DNA from: Chloroflexota bacterium
GTDB taxonomy: Bacteria; Chloroflexota; Anaerolineae; Anaerolineales; E44-bin32
Direction: 5' to 3'
NCBI GenBank assembly: GCA_026390045.1
Contig: JAPLGR010000262.1
Span: forward strand, 1 to 8,277
DNA length: 8,277 bases
The notes under the pieces were generated by a model that saw only the letters and a program-made list of their open reading frames with translations, was not told where the DNA came from and ran no database searches. Below are positions 1 to 5,962 of this stretch, piece by piece. A program made the position numbers and the translations under genes. Within the stretch, counting starts at the first letter, position 1, and each line of letters starts with the position of its first letter.

Positions 1-594
1 GGCATGTTCGTTCTTTAAGCGCCGCGGCTGGTAGCGAAAGCAGCTCACCAGATGATCGTCGACCATCCCCACAGCCTGCATGAACGCATAGCAGATGGTC
101 GTGCCGACGAAGTGGAAGCCGTGCGCCTGCAGGTCCTTCGATATGGCATCCGACTCGCGCGAGCGCGTCGGCACTTGACGCCAGGAACGGGCCGCGCGCG
201 GCCGCAGCGTTCTCCCGTCCATGAACGCCCACAGGTAGTCCGCAAAGGAGCCGAGCTCGTCCCGCAGCTGCAGGTAGGCCCGGGCGTTCGAGATGGCCGC
301 ATCGATCTTGAGGCGGTTGCGGATGATCCCGGCGTCCGCCAGCAGGCGGTTGCGGTCGCGGGCCGTGTAGCGGGCGATGCGTTCCGGATCGAAGCCATGG
401 AAGGCGCGGCGGAAGTTCTCGCGCTTGTACAGGACCGTGCGCCAGGAGAGGCCGGCCTGAAAAGAGTCCAGGAGCAGTTTCTCGAACAGGCCGCGGTCAT
501 CGCGAAGCGGGACCCCCCACTCGAGGTCGTGGTAGGCCTCCATCAGCGGGTCGCCGGTTCCAAAGCAGCGGCGGAGAGCATGCACGGGCGACAT
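1..594 (-). CDS. tag: DNA-3-methyladenine glycosylase I (Tag), 3' end cut by window edge
   Basis: Removes 3-methyladenine from alkylated DNA, the first step of base-excision repair. The 198 visible residues cover almost the whole family length (E. coli Tag has 187); no stop is reached before the window edge. Family hallmarks are YHDLEWGVP (residues 21-29), QAGLSWRTVL (46-55), AGIIRNRLKI near 100-110, NARAYL, and FVGTTICYAFMQA (162-174). The structural zinc ligands of E. coli Tag have counterparts: Cys10, His22, His181 and Cys185, with the HxxxC spacing preserved. The position matching E. coli Glu38 (LEGQQAGLSW) is Asp43 here (LDSFQAGLSW), a conservative change in the base-binding pocket. The ATG at 594-592 is the natural start because homology begins a few residues later; only a weak purine stretch precedes it. 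It is transcribed away from the membrane-protein gene at 710, sharing a 115-bp divergent region. Identification is very secure. Confidence 0.95.
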   Translation of the reverse strand, partial: MSPVHALRRCFGTGDPLMEAYHDLEWGVPLRDDRGLFEKLLLDSFQAGLSWRTVLYKRENFRRAFHGFDPERIARYTARDRNRLLADAGIIRNRLKIDAAISNARAYLQLRDELGSFADYLWAFMDGRTLRPRAARSWRQVPTRSRESDAISKDLQAHGFHFVGTTICYAFMQAVGMVDDHLVSCFRYQPRRLKNEHA

Positions 595-643
595 TGTCGC
601 CCTGGATGTTAGCCTTGATTCGCGCGTTGCGCTGAATGCCGGG

Positions 644-667
644 CACGCCGGTCGCCGCGCCGGCGTG
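644..667. repeat. Perfect 8-bp inverted repeat, candidate operator
   Basis: CACGCCGG at 644-651 and its exact complement CCGGCGTG at 660-667 flank an 8-nt spacer. The right arm ends immediately before the TGCGATAAT extended -10 at 668-676, so the repeat occupies the place of a -35 element. It lies in the divergent region between tag and the membrane-protein gene. It could be an operator for a dimeric regulator, but in DNA this GC-rich a chance repeat is possible. Confidence 0.4.
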
Positions 668-676
668 TGCGATAAT
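668..676 (+). promoter_or_regulatory. Putative extended -10 promoter for the 710-2730 gene cluster
   Basis: TGCGATAAT fits the TGn plus -10 pattern; GATAAT matches TATAAT at five of six positions. It is one of very few AT-rich hexamers in this GC-rich stretch. No -35 match exists 17 nt upstream (CCGGTC), as is common for extended -10 promoters. The predicted start near 683 would give a leader of about 27 nt before the ATG at 710. This is inference from sequence only. Confidence 0.45.
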
Positions 677-709
677 CACGCACAGCATCAGAAGGAAGGG
701 CGCACCTGC

Positions 710-1102
710 ATGAATCGCTTCCCAGCAACCGTCCGTGCCGCGCTGCTTCTCCTCGCGCTGGACGCCCTGATGTGGTTCGCCTTCGGTGTTGTTGCTGCCG
801 CAGGAGGTATCGCGTCGATCGCCAATCCGCCGGCCCTCCGTTGGGTGATGGTCGGGCTGGCCTGGGCCAGCGCGGCTGCATTGGCCGGCCTCGCGATCCT
901 CCTAGGCAGACGAATCCGCGTTGCCTTCTACCTGGCCGTCATCCTGCTGGCCATCATCGCCGTGCTCTCGATCGCCGACCAGGTGGAATGGCTGGACCTG
1001 GCCTCGCTGGCCGTCAGCGTGATCCCGCTTGTGCTTCTGCTGAAGGATCGGGGATGGTACCTTCGGCGGACAGACGCCGACGGAACGCAGGCTCATGACT
1101 GA
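710..1102 (+). CDS. Small four-helix integral membrane protein of unknown function
   Basis: A 130-residue, mostly hydrophobic protein with no catalytic motif that I recognise. Four likely membrane segments lie near residues 8-32, 43-65, 69-88 and 94-111, joined by very short loops (GRRIR, DQVEW), with a charged tail KDRGWYLRRTDADGTQAHD. I recall short proteins of this style, ending in a conserved V-L-L-L-K-D-R-x-W-Y motif, from Chloroflexota genomes, but could not verify this. The ATG at 710 is preferred over an in-frame GTG at 665 because AAGGAAGG (692-699) sits 10 nt upstream and because the GTG would fall inside the putative promoter. The last codons overlap the start of the GNAT reading frame by 8 nt (ATGACTGA), indicating translational coupling and a shared transcript with the genes through rsgA. 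Function cannot be assigned. Confidence 0.8.
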   Translation: MNRFPATVRAALLLLALDALMWFAFGVVAAAGGIASIANPPALRWVMVGLAWASAAALAGLAILLGRRIRVAFYLAVILLAIIAVLSIADQVEWLDLASLAVSVIPLVLLLKDRGWYLRRTDADGTQAHD

Positions 1103-1636
1103 CGCCATCCACATCCGGCCGGTATACCCTCAGGATGCCGCAACCATCGCGCGCATCCAGGTCGACGGCTACCGCAGCGCCTACGCGGGGATCCTGCCTC
1201 AGGACTACCTGAACCAGTTCTCCTATGACGACCAGGAGAGCAACTGGATCCAGCTGCTCACCTCGGGAACGCAGCATGTGGTCCTAGTGGCTGCCACCGG
1301 AGACCCGCCGCTCGCCGATATGCTCTCGGCAGGCCGCAGGCATCCCCTGGCGCGCCGTACGACTCGGAGTTGGTGGCACTCCATGTTCGCAATACCTTTC
1401 ACCGGAACGGGATCGGTCACATGCTCGTGTCTGCCATGGCAGCCAGCCTGGCTGCCCGAGGATGCAGAGCAATGATGCTCTGGGTACTGGAGGCCAATCC
1501 GGCACGCACCTTCTATGAACACCTGGGCGCAACGCTGCTCGAGGGACGTGAGCTCTTCGTCGGGGCCCGTGAGGCCCCCTACGGCTGGCCGGACATTCGG
1601 ATGATTGCCTCGCCTGCGCCCGGAGGCGACGGCTAG
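1095..1636 (+). pseudogene. GNAT-family N-acetyltransferase, interrupted by a frameshift
   Basis: Two reading frames together encode one GNAT acetyltransferase of about 179 residues, which would transfer an acetyl group from acetyl-CoA to an unknown amine. The first frame (from the ATG at 1095) gives IHIRPVYPQDAATIARIQVD and AYAGILPQDYL, the usual N-terminal strand and helix, and the LSAG strand near residues 77-80. From about 1355 homology continues in another frame: PYDSELVALHVRN, then the acetyl-CoA pyrophosphate loop HRNGIGHML, the strand MLWVLEANPARTFYEHLGA, and the family ending YGWPDI. Left alone, the first frame stops at 1473-1475 after non-homologous residues. The break falls in GGCGCGCC (1349-1356); removing one CG there restores L-A-P-Y-D-S-E-L. 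It may be a true pseudogene or a sequencing or assembly error. The stop TAG overlaps the rsgA GTG by one base, so the frameshift would also end translation well before rsgA. Confidence 0.8.
1622..1626 (+). promoter_or_regulatory. Shine-Dalgarno site supporting the GTG start of rsgA
   Basis: GGAGG lies 9 nt before GTG at 1636-1638. It sits inside the last codons of the acetyltransferase gene and fixes the otherwise ambiguous rsgA start, since no ATG is suitably placed upstream of the homologous region. Confidence 0.65.
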
Positions 1637-2730
1637 TGGCCTCCGCGCCCGGATCTCAGAAGATAACATTGAGCCTTGAGGCCCTGGGCTTCGACGCGTG
1701 GTTCCGCGACCGGCAGCCTGAGCCGCGCCTGCCCGGTTGCGCGCCAGTGCGCGTCACCGCCGTTGATCGAGATCGCTACCTGGTCCGCGACGCGGTCGGC
1801 GAGATCCCCGCCGAGCTCTCCGGCGCCTTCCGGTTCGCCGCCGAGTCGAGCGCGGACCTGCCCTGCGTCGGAGACTGGGCCTCGGTCGAGTTCCACAACG
1901 ACCGCGGCCTGGCTATCCTGCACGACCTCTTCCCTCGCAAGTCGCTCCTGCAGCGGAAGACGCCCGGCAGGCAGATCGACTACCAGCTCGTGGCCGCCAA
2001 CGTTGATGTTGCGTTCCTGGTTCAATCATGCGATGCAGACTTCAGTCTGCGCCGGCTGGAACGCTACATGGCGATGGCGCATGAGGCGCGCACCGAGCCG
2101 AGGATGCTGCTGACCAAGGGCGATCTGCTCACTCTGGCGGAGATTGAGCAGAGGATCGCCGCGGTGAGGCAGACTGCTCCCGGTCTTGCGATTCTCGCCG
2201 TCAGCAACAAGACCGGCGCCGGCCTGGAGGAACTCGGACGGATGCTGGAAGCCGGGAGGACCTACTGCCTGCTGGGGTCCTCAGGCGTCGGCAAGACGAC
2301 GATCCTTAATCACCTCGCCGGCCGCGGCAGCTTCGCGACGGGTCCGGTCCGCGACTACGATGGCAAGGGCCGGCACACGACCGCGCGCCGTCAGCTGATC
2401 ATGCTGGATGGCGGCGCGATGCTGATCGACACGCCCGGGATGAGGGAGCTGGGCGCCATCGGGATGAGCGATGGGATCGACGAGAGCTTCGCCGACATTG
2501 TCGCTCTGGCAGCCGGCTGCCGGTTCGCCGACTGCACGCACACACAGGAAGCCGGCTGTGCACTGCTGGCCGCCGTCGAATGCGGCGCTCTCGACCGAGC
2601 CCGCTATGAGAACTACCTGCAGCTGACCCGCGAGTCCGCCTATCACGAGATGTCGTACCTCGAACGACGCAAGAAGGACCGGGAGTTCGGCCGTATGATC
2701 AAGTCCGCCATGAAGCACAGGAAGGAATGA
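1636..2730 (+). CDS. rsgA: Ribosome small-subunit-dependent GTPase A (RsgA/YjeQ)
   Basis: A circularly permuted GTPase that binds the 30S subunit in the cytoplasm, checks late maturation of the decoding centre and releases assembly factors. It has 364 residues, within the family range. An N-terminal OB-fold spans about 35-105 (VGDWASVEF at 78-86), followed by the permuted GTPase motifs: G4 as TKGD at 160-163 (usually NKxD), a G5-like SNKTGAG at 190-196, the P-loop GSSGVGKTT at 214-222, the switch residues GRHTT at 245-249, and G3 DTPGM at 265-269. The C-terminal zinc finger keeps the family spacing with Cys295, Cys300, His302 and Cys308 (CRFADCTHTQEAGC). A basic tail (ERRKKDREFGRMIKSAMKHRKE) would contact rRNA. 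The GTG start overlaps the preceding stop by one base, so it is probably translated from the transcript beginning upstream of 710. All motifs are intact. Confidence 0.97.
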   Translation: MASAPGSQKITLSLEALGFDAWFRDRQPEPRLPGCAPVRVTAVDRDRYLVRDAVGEIPAELSGAFRFAAESSADLPCVGDWASVEFHNDRGLAILHDLFPRKSLLQRKTPGRQIDYQLVAANVDVAFLVQSCDADFSLRRLERYMAMAHEARTEPRMLLTKGDLLTLAEIEQRIAAVRQTAPGLAILAVSNKTGAGLEELGRMLEAGRTYCLLGSSGVGKTTILNHLAGRGSFATGPVRDYDGKGRHTTARRQLIMLDGGAMLIDTPGMRELGAIGMSDGIDESFADIVALAAGCRFADCTHTQEAGCALLAAVECGALDRARYENYLQLTRESAYHEMSYLERRKKDREFGRMIKSAMKHRKE

Positions 2731-2780
2731 GCCATCGCATCTCGGCAGGGCGGCTCAGAGATGGAAGCGAAACATGAGGG

Positions 2781-3059
2781 GTGAGGCCAAGCATCGCGGC
2801 GCAGGGGCAACCCACACTGCTGGCCGGACTGCTGGTCGGTGCCGCCATGCACCGATTGGCCAGCACCTTCGGCCTGGCCTTGATCGGTGCGCTGATCGCC
2901 GTGGCCAACATCTCCAAGCACGGCCCCGAGATCATCGCGGCCGGCGCCTGGCGTTCCGGTCCGCTTTCCGTCCTGCTCGCCGCGGGGCTGACACTGAGCG
3001 CCGCGCTGACGGCCGTCTTCGGGTTCCTGGCGTGGAGATCGCTTCGATCGACTCGATAG
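2781..3059 (+). CDS. Hydrophobic 92-residue frame, possible C-terminal remnant of an MFS (DHA2-like) transporter
   Basis: The codons are clearly coding-like, with mostly G or C at third positions. The predicted product carries two or three membrane segments, near residues 12-24, 26-44 and 60-85. The stretch AAMHRLASTFGLALIGAL resembles the helix in DHA2-type drug/H+ antiporters where an Arg is followed by G-x-A-x-x-G-A, and the last segment ends in a basic tail (AWRSLRSTR) like the final helix of these proteins. The other ten or so helices are absent upstream: an in-frame TGA lies at 2775-2777 and rsgA ends at 2730. The GTG at 2781 has only a weak, badly spaced ribosome site, so the true start is uncertain. 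It could be a decayed transporter fragment left after a deletion, or an independent small membrane protein. The family assignment is tentative. It is the last plus-strand frame before the convergent mutS2 gene. Confidence 0.4.
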   Translation: MRPSIAAQGQPTLLAGLLVGAAMHRLASTFGLALIGALIAVANISKHGPEIIAAGAWRSGPLSVLLAAGLTLSAALTAVFGFLAWRSLRSTR

Positions 3060-3118
3060 TCCGCGTTCAGTTTCCCCTGCGCGCAATGACGGCTCCGGCC
3101 GGCTGAGAATCTACGGAC

Positions 3119-3148
3119 AGCGGGCCACGCCTCCCGGCATGGCCCGCT
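3119..3148 (-). terminator. Strong hairpin downstream of mutS2, candidate transcription terminator
   Basis: The arms AGCGGGCCA (3119-3127) and TGGCCCGCT (3140-3148) are perfect complements. Read on the minus strand the stem extends through UGCC/GGCG (one U-G wobble) to a 13-bp stem closed by a GGGA tetraloop of the GNRA class. The same DNA read on the plus strand has a C/A mismatch in the upper stem, so the mutS2 side is favoured. It begins 43 nt after the mutS2 stop and sits between convergent genes. No T-run follows on either strand, so it may be a non-canonical terminator or a 3' stabiliser. Confidence 0.5.
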
Positions 3149-3191
3149 TCACTTCGCCACACGATCCTTCCCAGGCGCGGGCCTCTTCGGC

Positions 3192-5330
3192 CTAGGTCTG
3201 TTTCAGGTGGACGACCGTCACGCCGTCGCCGCCCTCGGCGTCGCTCCCAGCCTGGAACGAAGCAGCATACGGGTTCGAGCGAAGCGTCTCACGGATCGCC
3301 TGCCGCAGCCGGCCGGTGCCCTTGCCGTGGATGACGCGCACGAAGGGCAACCCGGCATAGGCCTCGGGCAGCACCAGTTCCTCAAGCCGCGCCCGGACGC
3401 GCAGCCGGCCGATCTGCACTTCCGCATGCTGCAGACCGATCTCGGTCACCACGCCGTTCGTCTGCAGCGCAGGCAGCCGCACTCGTTGGCCGAGGTGAAA
3501 TTCACGTCGCGCGCGCGGCGCTGGCGGGGCGGCCCGCCGCTCCACCGGCGCCTCCGTCCGCTCCTCCAGATCCTCGACGGCCTCCGCAACTTCATCCACG
3601 GCCTGCAGCAGCTGGCGCCGCTCTTCCTCCAGGCCCTCCAGCCGCGCCGCCAGCTCGCGCTGCTGTTCCCGGATCTGCTCACTCGTCTCTTCAGCCGCCT
3701 GCCGCTCGGCGCGCGCCGCATCGCGCTGCCGATGGATCTCGTCCAGCAGCTGCTCGGCCTGCACGTCTTCCGGCGCCACCAGTGCGCGCGCCCGCTCGAT
3801 CAGCTCGGAGCCGAGACCCAATCGCTGCGCGATCGCCAGCGCATTCGATCGCCCGGGAAGCCCGATCGTCAGGTGGAACGTCGGCCGGAGCGTCTCGAGA
3901 TCAAATTCCATGCTGGCGTTGCGCACGCCGGGCGTGGTGTGCGCGTAGGCCTTGAGTTCCGAGTAGTGCGTCGCCACGAGCGTCGTGACCCGGCGGTCGA
4001 TCAGCGCACCCAGGATGGCGCGCGCCAGCGCCGAGCCCTCCTGCGGATCGGTCCCCGCCCCGAGTTCATCCAGCACCACCAGCGAGCCTTCGTCCGCCTG
4101 CCCAAGGACGCGGATGATGGTCATGATGTGCGACGAGAACGTCGAGAGCGACTGCTCGATCGATTGCTCGTCGCCGATGTCGGCATACACGGCGTCGAAG
4201 ATCGTCAGCTCCGATCCCGACTGCGCCGGCACGTGCAGCCCGCATTGCGCCATCAGCGCCAGCAGCCCAGCGGTCTTCAGGCTGACCGTCTTCCCGCCGG
4301 TGTTCGGCCCGGTGATCACCAGGATGAACGTGTCCGGATCAAGCTCAAGGTCGATGGGGACAACGCGCGCCGGGTCGAGCAGCGGATGGCGGGCATGACG
4401 CAGGCGCAGGATCGAGCCCGGATGGTCCGACTTCGCCGGTTCGCGTTCACGAAGCACCGGCTCAGTAGCGCGCAGCACCTCGGCATAACGCCCCTTGGCG
4501 AACGCCAGGTCGAGCTGCGCCAGCGCCTCGACCGTCTCCACGATCGCCGTCATGTTCTCCCCGACGAGCGCCGAGAGTGCTGCTAGGATGCGCCGGACCT
4601 CGTCGCGCTCGGCCAGCGCCAGCTCCCGCACCTGGTTGTTCAGGTCGACAACGGTGAGGGGCTCGATAAACAGCGTCGCGCCAGAGGCCGACTGGTCGTG
4701 GACGATCGCCCGGATGCGGCCCTTGAATTCGGCCCGAAGCGGGATCACGTAGCGTCCGTCGCGCTGCGTGATGATCGGCTCCTGCAGCGTCGGGATCACC
4801 TTGGGATCGGTGATCAGCCGCTGCAACTTGGTGTTGAGGCGCTCGTGGGCGAGTCGCAGCTCGGCGCGGATCGAGGCCAGGGCCGGGGAGGCGCTGTCCA
4901 GCACCTCGCCGCGGTCGTCGAGCGTCTGCGTGATGGCATCGATCAGCCCGGGCGTCGGCTGCAGCCGTCCTGCGATCTCCCCGAGGGTCGGTGCGCCGGC
5001 GGCGCCCTTCTCGAAGAAGCGAGTGAGCGTGCGGGCGGAGATCAGTGTGGACTTGATATCGAGCAGTTCTTGAGGCTCGAGCACCGCGGAGCGCGAAGCC
5101 TGCGTTGCCTGCGGGCGGACGTCATGCGCGCCGCCGATGGACAGGCTGGAGTGAATCGACAGCAGCTTGGCGGCTTCGGTTGTCTCCGCCTGGCGCCGGC
5201 GAGCGATGGCAAGATCGGTGGTCGGGTCGAGGGAGCGCGCCAGTTCCTTGGACGCGGAAAAGGCGGCATGGGATGCCAGCCGCTCCAGCACCTTCGGCAA
5301 CTCCAGTGTGGTGAGCGACTTGGCGTCCAT
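3192..5330 (-). CDS. mutS2: MutS2 family ATPase with shortened linker and truncated Smr domain
   Basis: MutS2 lacks the mismatch-recognition domain of MutS. Relatives have been linked to suppression of recombination and, in Bacillus, to rescue of collided ribosomes. Visible features: an N-terminal core and clamp (1-300) with RYVIPLRAEFKG at 193-204; Walker A GPNTGGKT at 341-348; STFSSH at 396-401; Walker B LVVLDE at 417-422; ATHYSELK at 453-460; a charged coiled coil at about 519-592; a proline-rich spacer; a KOW-like strand region at 609-650; and a C-terminal Smr remnant with HGKGTG at 668-673 and GGDGVTVV at 700-707. At 712 residues it is about 70 shorter than the usual 780 or so. Most of the loss is in the coiled coil and in the first part of Smr, where the LDLRG motif and the following helix are missing. 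No good ribosome site precedes the ATG at 5330; the start is chosen by homology (MDAKSLTTLELPKVL). ATPase motifs are intact. Confidence 0.95.
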   Translation of the reverse strand: MDAKSLTTLELPKVLERLASHAAFSASKELARSLDPTTDLAIARRRQAETTEAAKLLSIHSSLSIGGAHDVRPQATQASRSAVLEPQELLDIKSTLISARTLTRFFEKGAAGAPTLGEIAGRLQPTPGLIDAITQTLDDRGEVLDSASPALASIRAELRLAHERLNTKLQRLITDPKVIPTLQEPIITQRDGRYVIPLRAEFKGRIRAIVHDQSASGATLFIEPLTVVDLNNQVRELALAERDEVRRILAALSALVGENMTAIVETVEALAQLDLAFAKGRYAEVLRATEPVLREREPAKSDHPGSILRLRHARHPLLDPARVVPIDLELDPDTFILVITGPNTGGKTVSLKTAGLLALMAQCGLHVPAQSGSELTIFDAVYADIGDEQSIEQSLSTFSSHIMTIIRVLGQADEGSLVVLDELGAGTDPQEGSALARAILGALIDRRVTTLVATHYSELKAYAHTTPGVRNASMEFDLETLRPTFHLTIGLPGRSNALAIAQRLGLGSELIERARALVAPEDVQAEQLLDEIHRQRDAARAERQAAEETSEQIREQQRELAARLEGLEEERRQLLQAVDEVAEAVEDLEERTEAPVERRAAPPAPRARREFHLGQRVRLPALQTNGVVTEIGLQHAEVQIGRLRVRARLEELVLPEAYAGLPFVRVIHGKGTGRLRQAIRETLRSNPYAASFQAGSDAEGGDGVTVVHLKQT

Positions 5331-5381
5331 GGCGGCGGCAGTGTATCACGAGTCCCCCGAGCGGCCGTCTGCGGCCCGCAC

Positions 5382-5410
5382 TTGGCGCGCGGTCGGTTTC
5401 GGAGGACAAT
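5382..5410 (+). promoter_or_regulatory. Putative sigma-70-type promoter for the flavoprotein-fumarase cluster
   Basis: TTGGCG (5382-5387) and GACAAT (5405-5410) are separated by exactly 17 nt, each matching the consensus at four of six positions. The expected start near 5417 gives a leader of about 40 nt before the ATG at 5458. It lies in the 127-bp divergent gap between mutS2 and the plus-strand cluster. Predicted from sequence only. Confidence 0.35.
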
Positions 5411-5445
5411 CCACGGGCGGTCCACGGATGGGCGATCCCGTCCCC

Positions 5446-5452
5446 AAGAGGA
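5446..5452 (+). promoter_or_regulatory. Shine-Dalgarno site choosing the 5458 start
   Basis: AAGAGGA ends 5 nt before the ATG at 5458-5460. In-frame ATGs at 5428 and 5470 have no comparable site, so 5458 is preferred, and the homologous region begins a few residues later (MPDDERQGFLA). Confidence 0.6.
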
Positions 5453-5457
5453 TTGGT

Positions 5458-5943
5458 ATGTCCCCCGTCATGCCCGACGATGAACGCCAGGGGTTCCTGG
5501 CCGGCATCCATGTCGGCATCTTCAGCCTGGCCCAGGATTCGCAGGCTCCGCTCAGCCTGCCGGCATGGTATGCGTACACGCCGGGCGAAGACCTGCGCGT
5601 GCTCCTGACGCCGAACGACCCGCGTACGCCGCTCGTGCGCAGCCTGCCGCGCGCCTCGCTCTGCGCGCAGGACGAGATGCCGCCCTGCCGCTACGTGTCC
5701 GTCGAGGGGCCGGTCGTGGCGGTGGTGCCCGCAAACCGCGAGCAGGACTACTGGCCCCTGATCCTGCGCTACCTGCCCGAAATGTGGGCGCAGGGCTACC
5801 TGCGCTACACGTGGCCCGAGGGCAAGGATTTGAGCAAGACGATGCTGTTCGCTCACCTGCGGCCGGAGGTCTGGCACGCGGTGAACTACTACGACGACTA
5901 CGTCGCCTTCCTCGGAGGGCGGCGCAGCCAGGACGAAGAGTGA
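5458..5943 (+). CDS. Pyridoxamine 5'-phosphate oxidase-like split-barrel protein
   Basis: A 161-residue cytoplasmic protein of the FMN/F420-binding split-barrel superfamily. Members are small flavin, F420 or heme-binding proteins, many of them oxidoreductases of unknown substrate. The order of elements fits: helix MPDDERQGFLAGIHVGIFSL (residues 5-24), strand PLSLPAWYAYTPG (31-43), strand LRVLLTP, strand RASLCAQDEMPPCRYVSVEGP (65-85, the most diagnostic part, matching the common VSLCVQDExPPYRYVxVEG pattern), and a C-terminal helical part with WPLILRYL. The segment that usually carries the basic Ser-x-Lys/Arg phosphate-binding pattern is replaced by TPNDPRTPLVRS (51-62), so cofactor binding may differ. 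It ends 19 nt before the fumarase alpha subunit in the same direction and is probably co-transcribed. The substrate cannot be predicted. Family assignment is secure; true PdxH activity is unlikely. Confidence 0.82.
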   Translation: MSPVMPDDERQGFLAGIHVGIFSLAQDSQAPLSLPAWYAYTPGEDLRVLLTPNDPRTPLVRSLPRASLCAQDEMPPCRYVSVEGPVVAVVPANREQDYWPLILRYLPEMWAQGYLRYTWPEGKDLSKTMLFAHLRPEVWHAVNYYDDYVAFLGGRRSQDEE

Positions 5944-5962
5944 GCGCGAGACTGGAGGCGGA

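Noticed and set aside
665..709. In-frame GTG at 665 as start of the membrane protein
   Set aside because: It overlaps the putative -10 box and lacks a ribosome site; the ATG at 710 has AAGGAAGG at good spacing and begins directly before the first membrane helix.
2774..3106. Alternative ATG frame overlapping the transporter-like fragment
   Set aside because: Translation is Arg/His/Gly-rich without hydrophobic pattern; the frame starting at 2781 has the coding-like codon use and membrane segments.
3207..4586. A 459-codon open frame on the plus strand, antisense to mutS2
   Set aside because: Composition is Arg/Gln/His-rich with no recognisable motif, as expected for the shadow of a GC-rich gene; the minus strand carries unmistakable MutS2 motifs.
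5363..5376. Short stem GGCCG/CGGCC in the mutS2-flavoprotein gap as a regulatory hairpin
   Set aside because: Only 5 bp with a 4-nt loop in very GC-rich DNA; expected by chance.
4698..5483. Plus-strand open frame covering the 5' part of mutS2 and the divergent gap
   Set aside because: Antisense shadow with Gly/Arg-rich sequence and no family features; it crosses the intergenic region into the flavoprotein gene in a different frame.
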